Positions 12,587 to 23,200 of a DNA stretch of 64,000 nucleotides are shown here, one piece after another. Under the pieces are notes generated by a model. It was not told where the DNA came from, searched no databases, and saw nothing but the letters and a program-made list of their open reading frames with translations. The DNA comes from Pieris napi. Taxonomy: Eukaryota > Arthropoda > Insecta > Lepidoptera > Pieridae. The stretch lies in the NCBI RefSeq assembly GCF_905475465.1, contig NC_062240.1, forward strand, positions 8,695,001 to 8,759,000. The letters run 5' to 3'. A program made the translations under genes and the position numbers. Numbering within the stretch: the first letter of the stretch is position 1; each line of letters starts with the position of its first letter.

Positions 12587-13642
12587 TTTTGTCTTATGAT
12601 ATATTATTTGTTATATAATAATATATCGTTAGTTAACAATTGTTTAACTTGTTGAAAAATTAACTTTAAGTAAAATTTCCAACGGGAATAAATTAATTAT
12701 AGTGTTCAGAACACACCATAATTTTTTCAAATTTAAAAAAAAATATTCAATATCTTAAATAAATAAATTAATGTGCCGTAGTCGCTTTTGACGCGACGCG
12801 CGAATCCTAAAAATGTCACGCGCAGACCTTTTTTCAGCGTTAAATTAAAATTATAAATAATGGAGATAGAGTTCCGGGAGTTCGGAGTTTTTTATTGGAA
12901 ATTTCCTCTTCTTTCAGAATCTTTTTTTGAAATTTCTTAAATATTAATAGTTTATTAAATATTGGCAAAAACTAAATGACATTTTTTTTCATCGTTAATT
13001 GTGTATAACTTTTGCAATTTTTTATGTGCTAATACACGCTTTTAGCACATTTTTCTAGACGTCATTCCGGATCCAATGAGGTATCGCACATAGTTTTAAG
13101 AGCAGTATCTCTATTTTGTACCATTTTCAACTTGTCGACTAGACTAATATATAAAGATTGGGGCAAACTACGACAGTTAATGTCCTATTACTAAACGAAA
13201 AGCTTAAGGAAAAATAGTTATAGACATTTTTACCAGTCTTACCAAGTTAAAACTCGATAAAATTTTATTCTATTACACTGAAACATATAAATTTTATTAC
13301 AACGCAATCATCATACCTACGTTACCGCCACCCACAATTCCACTTTGTTCAATCTTATACATCTTTCATTAACACCAGATAAGAACGATAAGCATAAATT
13401 TACTTCGGTATAAATTCTATTGAGATTGTCATTTAACACTTACACAAATATGGATGGTATCATGCTAATCACACATGAAGCCATAGAAATCCTTCTCCCT
13501 TGAGTTTATTGCGTGGGAGCATAAAGTTTTATGCTTTGAATGTTTTATTTTGATGTTTATGAATGTGAGATTTTGTACATGAGGGATTTGTGATATTCGA
13601 AATGAAAGTCAGGAAATATTTGTTTAAAGAATTACACATCTG

Positions 13643-13818
13643 CCTTGCGATTCTGTAACTCACTTTTCGAATCTCACAGCGGTTTTCGTAGCGGCGGTCG
13701 CGCTCAAATCAGTCGTGAAGCAGTCATTTTACGATTTGGCATTACGATAAACAATAAACTACAAGCTCCCACCTTATCAGAAGTGAAATCAGAAAAGTGA
13801 GTTATAGAATCGCAAGCC
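13643..13818 (+). mobile_element. MITE with about 25-bp inverted ends
   Basis: The left end CTTGCGATTCTGTAACTCACTTTTC is mirrored at the right by GAAAAGTGAGTTATAGAATCGCAAG, with one mismatch. About 176 bp, non-coding. A second, incomplete copy is at 691-830. Confidence 0.85.
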
Positions 13819-13959
13819 TGGCAATAATGGAAGCAATGAACTGCTTTAACTACTTAAGGATACAATTTGAGGTTATGATATCTGTATTAATAAAAACAGC
13901 ACATTTTTTAGAAATCAACGACTTTAGACATTATTTTATGGAAACTAACTGTTAAGAAA

Positions 13960-14190
13960 CATGAGACGTGTGCACCGTTCAGAACCCCTGAATCTACTAA
14001 ACTCAGGTGTGTGGCAAGAGAAAACCCGGTATACCAAGGCTGCGTTGGTGGGATGAAGTTGTCAAGGACCTCGAAACAATAGACGATCAAAATTGGACGC
14101 AATAAGCCCGAAATAGATTTCGATAGCGAAATATACTTGAGGAGGCTAACCCACAAGGGGCTGTATAGCCATTGATGATGATGAACTGTA
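13960..14190 (+). pseudogene. LINE ORF2 C-terminal relic
   Basis: Plus strand reads RLRWWDEVVKDLETIDDQNWTQ, a stop, then ARNRF..., and ends in the GATGATGATGAA tail. This is the usual C-terminus of a non-LTR retrotransposon ORF2. Stops and frameshifts break it. Confidence 0.7.
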
Positions 14191-14897
14191 AACAAAACTT
14201 TATCTCTAACTCAGAGATCGGAATATATACTGAAAGTAGAAAATGTATAAAAACAGACCACCAACACTTTCCATACAAAACATCGAACAATGCTAGCACA
14301 CAGGCCGCTGGCAGCTGACACGGATCATTTTCTGTTATTATCAATTACTCTGTGAATGCAGTGGGGAAACGCCAACAAAATTGCCAACCGCAAGAATGTA
14401 ATCTCAGTGTATTCTCTTAAATTTTATATTATTTGTTCTCACACGGTATATGCTTAATTCGAATGTTAAGTTGTGCCCTGAGGGTGTCAAACCGTTGTAG
14501 GTACAGTTAGTATTATGAGTTTCCGTTTTGTGCCTCGAGCCATAGTAAATAGTGCCAGGTGGCGATACTGGCCAAGTATTTTATAGGTGTGTATAATTTA
14601 TTATGAAAAACTGCTATTACCGGTAGACAGATTTGCGGATACGTATTAGCGATTATGTTAGTAACGTTTTTTGGTACATGTTTCGAAATCTTTATGAAAT
14701 GTCTGGAAAGTTCTTTCATAGCCTTAAGGTTGATATTAAAATTTATTTTAAAGCTTCGTTTATTAGTCATAAAGTATCATAAATATTTTGCTAATTTGAT
14801 AAATTTTAATAATTGCAAATACCATACAAAACAGCATTTTCTAATTTCTAAATAGGACTTTAGATTTGAAAGTGATTAAAAGCGTATGATGACCAAA

Positions 14898-14980
14898 TGA
14901 GTGTTCCGATTCTTAAAAGGCAAGCTACGCACTTCCGAGCACACCTACCCGTTTGCCCAAAATTCTATAAAAAACCTGCT
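14898..14980 (+). repeat. LINE 3'-UTR fragment
   Basis: CTTAAAAGGCAAGCTACGCACTTCCGAGC, CCCGTTTGCCC and TTCTATAAAAAA tail. Confidence 0.6.
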
Positions 14981-15679
14981 CTAATAATTGTAAGTTTTCG
15001 AAAGTATACATTTGCAATCAAATGCGATTTAAATTTAAAAAGTTTTTTAACAGATTACAATATCAAGTTGGTACAAATAAATCAAACTTAACATACCATA
15101 GAATAATTGGAACATTATAAAGATAAAAGAAACAATGTTTATTTGTTAAACTAATTCACAGATGGAGAACTCTCCAGTGAAGAGCTGACGCGTGGCTCAG
15201 ACATCAAAGCGACCTGACTCCGCATAATGCTGATGTAACTAAGCCAATCATTTGGACGTAAGTACAAGAAAAATATTCCCGCGACACATACACACAAAGT
15301 GCGTAATATTTGTGTATAGTAGAATAGTATTATAGGTTATTATAGTAATGAATGTCAACGGAAAATATTCTGACCAATTGTTCCGCATATCTTTTTTGTC
15401 TTTAAATAAATAAAACAGGCAAACCTTAATTTCCCAACCACTGATTTTATACGATGATATTACTATGTTTATCAGCTATTTCCTTATTGAGAAAGTCTAA
15501 AGCACTCAAAACTTTGAGTTGTAATGTAATTTCAATAGGCTATTTATAATATTTTATTATTATTCCTAATTCTTGGCGGTGGGTCTGTTTACCTACAGAC
15601 GGAGGGAAACAAGAATTTCTGATGCTCACAGAACTATAATTTGTACCTATTTTAAGTAGTTAAAAGGTTTTGTATATGA

Positions 15680-15772
15680 TTGGTTATCGGGATACAAAGG
15701 GTACAACTCACCTAATATCAAGTAATACCGCTCGTTAACGAAGACCTCGTAAGTACGTTACCGGCCTATAAA
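15680..15772 (+). repeat. Diverged LINE 3'-UTR fragment
   Basis: CAACTCACCTAATATCAAGTAATACCGC, then GTAAGTACGTTACCGGCC: a decayed form of the CACCTGATG..AGTGATACCGC / GTGCGTTGCCGGCC module. Confidence 0.5.
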
Positions 15773-16292
15773 TAAGCTATCAACCCTGCTAAGCACTTGA
15801 TAGGACATAGCTGTTAATAAGTTATTATTAACTAGTGTATTGGAATTAATATAATGTATCTTGTTTTTTGGAAAAAAATAAGAGATAGAAAAAGTCCATG
15901 GACATAAATAATGGCAGTAGAGATTAGTAAAAAAAATATAAGTTATTATTACAAAAAGTACTCTAATATGTAAAGCTTTTCATTTTGCGTCCTTAATATC
16001 ATTTATGTAAATTATACATGTTCTATGATGTTTTTGGGCACGCGACATGCCCTAACAAAAGGGTTCAGACCCCTAACTAAGGGTAGTTCACACAACCCTT
16101 GCGATTGATATATCAATGTTTATAGTACGGGAGGTAGCAACGTTTTCGAGAAAGAATTTCAGGTCAGCTGATTTTGTGATATGTCTTCCTTCTTGCACTT
16201 CCGGTTAGAGTCTGGGCAATCTGGCTGGCGGTAGCGGTTGCGTTCATTAGTGCGCATCCTATCTGTCCAGGTAATAATCCTGGATTTTCAAA

Positions 16293-16842
16293 GCATTTTA
16301 AGAAGCGTAATTTTTAATTTTTCGTTTTTAAATACGTCTACCTGACATACTTTTTTTATTGCCAGACATTTTTCACGTTGCTAACTATGTGCCAGACGCG
16401 ATTTTAAGTTTTATTTTTATAAAAATTTCAAAGCATTTTAGAATGTCTGTAATTTTAATATTATGTTATTTAAATATAAGAAAAACTGAAAATGAATTTG
16501 CCAGACATTAATTCGGTTGTTAAGTCTTGAATTAAAATGATAAAGTATTGCAGTATGATGAAGCATTGCATTTTAAGAAGCGTAATTTTAGATTTTTCCT
16601 TTTTAAATACGTCTACCTGACATACTTTTTTTATTGCCAGACATTTTTCACGTTGCTAACTATGTGCCAGACGCGATTTTTAGTTTTATTTTTATAAAAA
16701 TTTCAAAGCATTTTAGAATGTCTGTAATTTTAATATTATGTTACTTAAATATAAGAAAAACTGAAAATGAATTTGCCAGACATTAATTCGATTGCTAAGC
16801 CTTGAATTAAAATGAAAAAGTATTGCAGTATAATGCTTGTAG
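16293..16842. repeat. Left-arm tandem repeat, 2 x 275 bp
   Basis: GCATTTTAAGAAGCG recurs at 16293 and 16568, a 275-bp period. Each unit contains ACGTCTACCTGACATAC, two TGCCAGAC motifs and CAGACATTAATTCG. Confidence 0.92.
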
Positions 16843-16975
16843 TACGAGCATAAAAAGGAATATAAAATAAGATTAAAATTAATAATCAACACTTTATTTA
16901 AATTGTCCTAATTACTAAATGTAAGTTATGAATAATTAATATTAAGTTTTCAAGTTGTTTTAGCCTATAGTGACG

Positions 16976-17207
16976 TCACAAAAAAGAGGCATCTTCATAA
17001 TCATCATCATCATCGTCGCTGTCTTTGTCGGTGTCATTCATATCATCTTCTTGGGAACTTTCGCTATCTTCTACAACAGAAAAAAAATAAACAGTGTAAT
17101 TTTTCTTGCTCGTTATTAAACATTTTAGTTATTATTGATAAATGTTCCATTTAACACTTACTTTGAACAATAATATCTGCAACTGAGGATGGTAATTGAT
17201 AGAGTTT
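16976..17207 (-). pseudogene. Spliced 3' end of an unknown acidic-tailed gene inside the foldback element
   Basis: Minus strand: an exon piece 17162-17207 (KLYQLPSSVADIIVQ), a 91-bp intron 17071-17161 with GTAAGT donor and TTGTAG acceptor, then a last exon 16976-17070. That exon encodes DSESSQEDDMNDTD, an Asp run and YEDASFL, then TGA. An AATAAA follows within about 110 bases. The last exon is present again, inverted, at 17208-17310, where the stop is mutated. It may be the tail of the element's own lost transposase or a captured host gene. I do not recognise the family. Confidence 0.6.
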
Positions 17208-17435
17208 TAGAAGATAACGAAAGTTCCCAAGAAGATGATATGAATGACACCGACAAAGACAGCGACGATGATGATGATGATTATGAAGATGCCTCTTTTT
17301 TGTTACGTCACTATAGGCTAAAACAACTTGAAAACTTAATATTAATTATTCATAACTTACATTTAGTAATTAGGACAATTTAAATAAAGTGTTGATTATT
17401 AATTTTAATCTAATTTTATATTCCTTTTTATGCTC

Positions 17436-19100
17436 GTACTACAAGCATTATTACTGCAATACTTTTCATGACTTTTACATTTTAATTCAAGGCTTAGCAA
17501 TCGAATCAATGTCTGGCAAATTCCTTTTTCAGTTTTTCTTATATTTAAATAACATAATATTAAAATTACAGACATTCTAAAATACTTTGAAATTTTTATA
17601 AAAATAAAACTTAAAATCGCGTCTGGCACATAGTTAGCAACGTGAAAAATGTCTGGCAATAAAAAAAGTATGTCAGGTAGACGTATTTAAAAAGGAAAAA
17701 TCCAAAATTACGCTTCTTAAAATGCAATGCTTCATCATACTGCAATACTTTATCATTTTAATTCAAGACTTAACAATCGAATTAATGTCTGGCAAATTCA
17801 TTTTCAGTTTTTCTTATATTTAAATAACATAATATTAAAATTACAGACATTCTAAAATGCTTTGAAATTTTTATAAAAATAAAACTTAAAATCGCGTCTG
17901 GCACATAGTTAGCAACGTGAAAAATGTCTGGCAATAAAAAAAGTATGTCAGGTAGACGTATTTAAAAAGGAAAAATTAAAAATTACGCTTCTTAAAATGC
18001 AATGCTTCATCATACTGCAATATTTTATCATTTTAATTCAAGACTTAACAATCGAATTAATGTCTGGCAAATTAATTTTCAGTTTTTATTATATTTAAAT
18101 AACATAATATTAAAATTACAGACATTCTAAAATGCTTTGAAATTTTTATAAAAAAAAAACTTAAAATCGCGTCTGGCACATAGTTAACAATGGGAAAAAT
18201 GCCTGGCAATAAAAAAAGTATGCCAGGTAGACGTATTTAAAAAGGAAAAATCAAAAATTACGCTTCTTAAAATGCAATGCTTCATCATACTGCAATACTT
18301 TATCATTTTAATTCAAGACTTAACAATCGAATTAATGTCTGGCAAATTCATTTTCAGTTTTTCTTATATTTAAATAACATAATATTAAAATTACAGACAT
18401 TCTAAAATGCTTTGAAATTTTTATAAAAAAAAAACTTAAAATCGCGTCTGGCACATAGTTAACAATGGGAAAAATGCCTGGCAATAAAAAAAGTATGCCA
18501 GGTAGACGTATTTAAAAAGGAAAAATCAAAAATTACGCTTCTTAAAATGCAATGCTTCATCATACTGCAATACTTTATCATTTTAATTCAAGACTTAACA
18601 ATCGAATTAATGTCTGGCAAATTCATTTTCAGTTTTTCTTATATTTAAATAACATAATATTAAAATTACAGACATTCTAAAATGCTTTGAAATTTTTATA
18701 AAAATAAAACTAAAAATCGCGTCTGGCACATAGTTAGCAACGTGAAAAATGTCTGGCAATAAAAAAAGTATGTCAGGTAGACGTATTTAAAAAGGAAAAA
18801 TCTAAAATTACGCTTCTTAAAATGCAATGCTTCATCATACTGCAATACTTTATCATTTTAATTCAAGACTTAACAACCGAATTAATGTCTGGCAAATTCA
18901 TTTTCAGTTTTTCTTATATTTAAATAACATAATATTAAAATTACAGACATTCTAAAATGCTTTGAAATTTTTATAAAAATAAAACTTAAAATCGCGTCTG
19001 GCACATAGTTAGCAACGTGAAAAATGTCTGGCAATAAAAAAAGTATGTCAGGTAGACGTATTTAAAAACGAAAAATTAAAAATTACGCTTCTTAAAATGC
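17436..19100. repeat. Right-arm tandem repeat, about 6 x 275 bp, inverse of the left arm
   Basis: CGCTTCTTAAAATGC occurs at 17711, 17986, 18261, 18536, 18811 and 19086: five intervals of exactly 275 bases. Two adjacent units near 18180-18530 share private variants (AACAATGGGAAAAATGCCTGG), the mark of a recent unit duplication. Confidence 0.95.
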
Positions 19101-19271
19101 TTTTAAAATCCAGAATTATTACCTGGACAGATAGGATGCGCACTAATGAACGCAACCGCTACCGCCAGCCAGATTGCCCAGACTCTAACCGGAAGTGCAA
19201 GAAGGAAGACATATCACAAAATCAGCTGACCTAAAATTCTTTTTTTTCAAACGTTGCTACCTCCCGTACTA

Positions 19272-20175
19272 TTATAAAGATGTCCCAATTGTGATAGGGC
19301 AGTTGACATGTACGGTTCTATAAAAGATAATAATAACATTTAATTAATAGATATAATAATAATGAAGCAGAGATTTTGGTAGTTATGGTTCTTTGGTAGT
19401 AAATTATAAATTGGTACGTGTTTATTGATAGAGATTTTAAGTATTAATCCGATTAATATTATTCTCATGTTTCGTATTTGGATAAACAATATAGTTTAAA
19501 ACCGAAATATCCAAAACAATTCGTAATCAAGTATAATTTCTGTGCTTAAATTGATGATTGGACTTTGTAAAAGCTGTTGTCCAATTTGTAATGTTTTCTT
19601 ATTATTTCTACAATTAAAAAAAAAATGAACTCTAGATTAATTGTCGTAAAAATGGTAAATTATCTACTATAACCAACATCAATGTCACACTATAAAATCG
19701 CTCTTTAGACTTACGACAGGGAATTAAAACCCTGGTAAAAGCGTGGGGCGGCATTTAATATGCGGGGATCCCATCCAGGGTGCCACTGTCAATCGCGGCC
19801 GCTTCGTGAACACACGACTTTACCTTACAACGTCAACAGTTTAGTGCCGAAATATCCAAATAATTGCGTAAACAAGGATAATCAACGAGTAGGTGGAGCC
19901 GCTGCCCGTACGCCCCTAATCTTTTTCCGTCGTCTGGGCGGCGCGGAGAGCACGCCTTTCGTCCCACGCGTTCGAACGCATCCAAAGACGCCATAGACAA
20001 CCCGACGGCATCGTGCCGACGGCGTAAACAAACGCTTGATTCTAATCAATTGTGGCGAATTAATCGTGCCTGTGACCTCTGTCCCAAACAATTTGAATTT
20101 CGAATACCCGAGTTACAACAGTGTACGAACTCAGTGACGGAAAATGAAACAATACAAGGATGTAGTGTTGCCAAC
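19272..20175 (+). promoter_or_regulatory. Wnt10 upstream and probable 5' UTR region
   Basis: The first half is AT-rich. From about 19735 to 20110 it becomes GC-rich (GGCGGCGCGGAGAGC, CGCGGCCGC, CCCGACGGCATCG), typical of an insect 5' UTR/promoter. A TATAAAA at 19691 could place transcription start near 19720, giving a roughly 450-base leader. Upstream ATGs are present, including 19760, which opens a 78-codon frame closing at 19996. No start site can be proven from sequence. Confidence 0.45.
19691..19697 (+). promoter_or_regulatory. Candidate TATA box for Wnt10
   Basis: TATAAAA, about 480 bases before the start codon and just ahead of the GC-rich leader. In an AT-rich genome such a match is common by chance. 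Confidence 0.3.
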
Positions 20176-20258
20176 ATGAGTTCCGGGGACAACCGCAGAA
20201 TGACCTGGACAGTTCCAACGATAATAATTTTCTTATTCGTCCCCCTGAATATGGCGAG
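20176..20258 (+). CDS. Wnt10: Wnt10 exon 1: signal peptide
   Basis: Encodes residues 1-28. The first in-frame ATG is 20176; a second at 20200 lies just before the hydrophobic stretch (TVPTIIIFLFVPLNMA). Two arginines precede it, as in an n-region. The donor is GTGAGT at 20259, with phase 2. The frame is open upstream to about 20050 but has no earlier ATG there. Confidence 0.85.
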
Positions 20259-23200
20259 GTGAGTTATCGCGATTTAAATTGTACTCTTTGACGCAATTAT
20301 AGTTCGTAGAGCTTGGTAATTTGGCTTGTATTAGCGTACTCTAACTAATCAGTGGTATAATGCATGGGGCGTCAGTGCGCGACACAAAACAGAGCACTAA
20401 TCATGCAAATTGTAAGTAGACAACGACCGTTTAATGAATACAGTAATGCATGCAAATTTAAAAGGTGACGATCAGGTATCAGGCCACCCATAGGCCGGGG
20501 GTTTAGTATGTAAATTGCAATGAATATGCCACTGCACGTGGTCGTAAAATACATTAATATTGACTGCATAATTGACCACTTAACTATGTGATTGATACTC
20601 AACGCCGATTAGCTTTAAGCGGTTCGCGCAATTTATGAAGTTGTCACGACAAATATAAATTATTGTTCAATAATAGGAGTCATGCAGAACCATGCGCCAG
20701 TTAGACGGAAATATAATATCTTATACGTACTAAATAAGATAAATATTTCGAACAACGAACATTAACATCGCTAAACTTAAAAAAATATGAAATTTGCTTA
20801 AACGATTTCTTACAAAAATCAATAAAATAAATAAATTTTCTCTAATACATGAAAACCTAATGTATTTTAAATATATAGTATGGACCCACTGAAAATGTGG
20901 TGACAGCAACTTAAAGTTGACATTGACATTTAATTTTCTTTTTATTTCTTTGAAATATTGTAGTTTTCTTTAAATACAATCAAGTTGAACGAGTTATATT
21001 TTTATACCTACATCTTATTACTTCTTTACTTATTGGTGAATCACTAATACTGTATAGGGTTCCCAAGACGAAATTAAGACTATTTTTTTTTAATTGTGCA
21101 ATATAAAATTAAAAACAAGAATAATTAAAACAATTTATATCCAACTTAGTGTACAAGTGCTTCTTCACTTAATAGCTTCGAACAAAGCAGCCAATAAATT
21201 CTACGCAAAAGATAAAAATGCACCATACATACTTATCAGAAGAAATAATTCCACTGCGATCGATTTCAATACTTAAATGACTCTGTTCTGCACGTTAAGA
21301 ATCCCTTATCTGTGGTACTAATTGCCTATATTGGTACTTAAAGGTTACGCCAACAAATCACGTTTATCCATTGTAGATTATAAAGCTACAAATAGGCTTC
21401 AACCCATCCTACACATTGTTGGTACACGGAATTTCAATCAGTGCATTTAAGGCTCTATACGAAACGCTGAAAGCGCACAACTCTGATATGCGATTAACGG
21501 CTTTAATGTATAGAATTAAAGTGTAATTTGTTGTAGTCGTGTTTCGATTTAGGTTGTTACTGTGGTGTGGGGGTTGGGAAAAGTATGTGCACAATTGTCG
21601 GTATGCAGAGAGAGGCAAGGCAAGTAGCTGTAATTTGTATTGAAATAACCTCTCTGAATGAGTATCTAGACGTTTCATCAGTCCGACTCAGATTTATTAT
21701 TTTTTACTGGCGTTCGTTTAAAGCACGAAATTATTGTTTTTATCTCGTCCCCGAGGAATTTTCGATGCAATTATATTAAGCTGAGCGCGGATTTTTAATT
21801 GGATCACGGAGTTAAACGACTCTAAAAAGCTGTTGGTTACATCCAATAATTGTGGGTTGATGATAACTCTGTGTTATTATGGTTATAAATACTTGGATAA
21901 ATCGTGAAGAATTTTTTTTTAATATCTCCGTTCACCGCCTTTTGAGGCAAATTGAAAGGCGTAAACACCTTTCATAAGAAGCGAAATTGACGTGACACTA
22001 TTTTTTTGGAAATATTTTAAGATATGATTGAAGATATAAGGCAGTACATTTTTACTAAACGGACGTATAGGACTTTATTCCATTACAGTGAACAAAAAGG
22101 TGTAAAATCCAAATCTACAAAAAAGCTAATAGAAAAGATGATTTAAAATTATCCGGGAATTTCCAGATAAATCAATTAATTTTTGAATTATATCTACGTA
22201 GAAACTATGTACTATGTAGTACACATTCGTTATCCGGGTTTTATGATTCATCGTTCATGAACCGTGACGATTCTTAATCACAAACATGTAGGTGATATAT
22301 TTTAACCATATACATTTCTCTTTCTTCATAAAAAGTTATGAACTTATCATTAATAGAAAAATGCAAAAAATTATAACGATTATAATGATTGCGTTTCATT
22401 AAGTGTATAAGCGTTTTCCGAGCATCCCTTAATGATACGGCCGCATTCCCGCTCCGTGGGAAGACACAAGATAACATAAACAGTTATGCAAAGACGGAAA
22501 ACAGTGTTTAACTTTTGTAACGATTACTTTTTGGCGTTCCTTTTTTAAAATTTAAAAGTTATTAGACTAATAAATGAGTCTACGTAATGTTTTATCATTA
22601 TTGTCGTTTAATGATCAATAATTATGTTGCTATTCTTCAGCTACCCCCACGAACTTCATTTCGCCTTAATTTGATTTTTTACTCCGCCTACCTTTTCTAT
22701 TATATTTATTAATTTAGGTTACACAATGTACACTTATGAACTTGTAAATTATACACATTTACTGCCAGTTCTCAAATCAAGGGCGTACGGACGAGAAGAA
22801 CTGGCAATAAACTCTCCGCCATCCATTTTAATCGCCAAGTTTTTTGTTTTACAAAATGTTTGCAAGGCGCTGCAACCATTACACTAAGTTACACATGACA
22901 TCTTTAAGTAGGTAGTTAAATTTAGTAGCTATTTACCAATATCCATCAATTGCAGCAAAATCATTCATAAATATGCTGCCATAAAGGCAGATCGCTTTTC
23001 CGGAATAAAACCTTTTAGCGTGCAATTTTTCCACTTTTTCTTTCGATAAACCCTCTCTCAGAGTTTAAGGAATTAATAAAAAAAACTCGAATTGGTCCAG
23101 CTGTCTTCCAGCTTATTTATATAGATGTACAACAATCTACAATATACTAATAGAGTAATGTTAAAACTATATTATTTTGACACAGATGTTTTATTAAAGT

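Larger units (their letters stand above)
14200..16122. other. Gene-free stretch before the foldback element
   Basis: Two decayed LINE tails (14898, 15680) and AT-rich unique sequence; no exon recognised. Confidence 0.6.
16123..19271. mobile_element. Foldback-type transposable element with tandem-repeat arms
   Basis: A 3.1-kb inverted structure. The terminal about 170 bp (16123-16292 and inverse 19101-19271) begin TAGTACGGGAGGTAGCAACG on each side and are about 95% alike by eye. Inside each are tandem 275-bp units, two on the left and six on the right in inverse orientation. Next comes a further inverted segment (about 16843-17074 and 17208-17440) and a 133-bp unpaired centre. TA borders both ends; no longer target duplication is visible. 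The architecture is that of foldback elements (FB, Galileo). No transposase domain was recognised, so the superfamily is open. It ends about 900 bp upstream of the Wnt10 start codon. Confidence 0.88.

Noticed and set aside
17189..17383. 64-codon acidic frame on the plus strand
   Set aside because: It is the inverted copy of the trapped terminal exon with its stop codon mutated, extended into former 3' UTR. Not an independent gene.
16293..19100. CRISPR-like regular array
   Set aside because: Units are 275 bp, contiguous and without spacers, in inverted arms of a eukaryotic transposon.
19760..19996. 78-codon ATG frame upstream of Wnt10
   Set aside because: No domain; out of the Wnt frame; at best an upstream ORF in the leader. 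Not listed as a gene.
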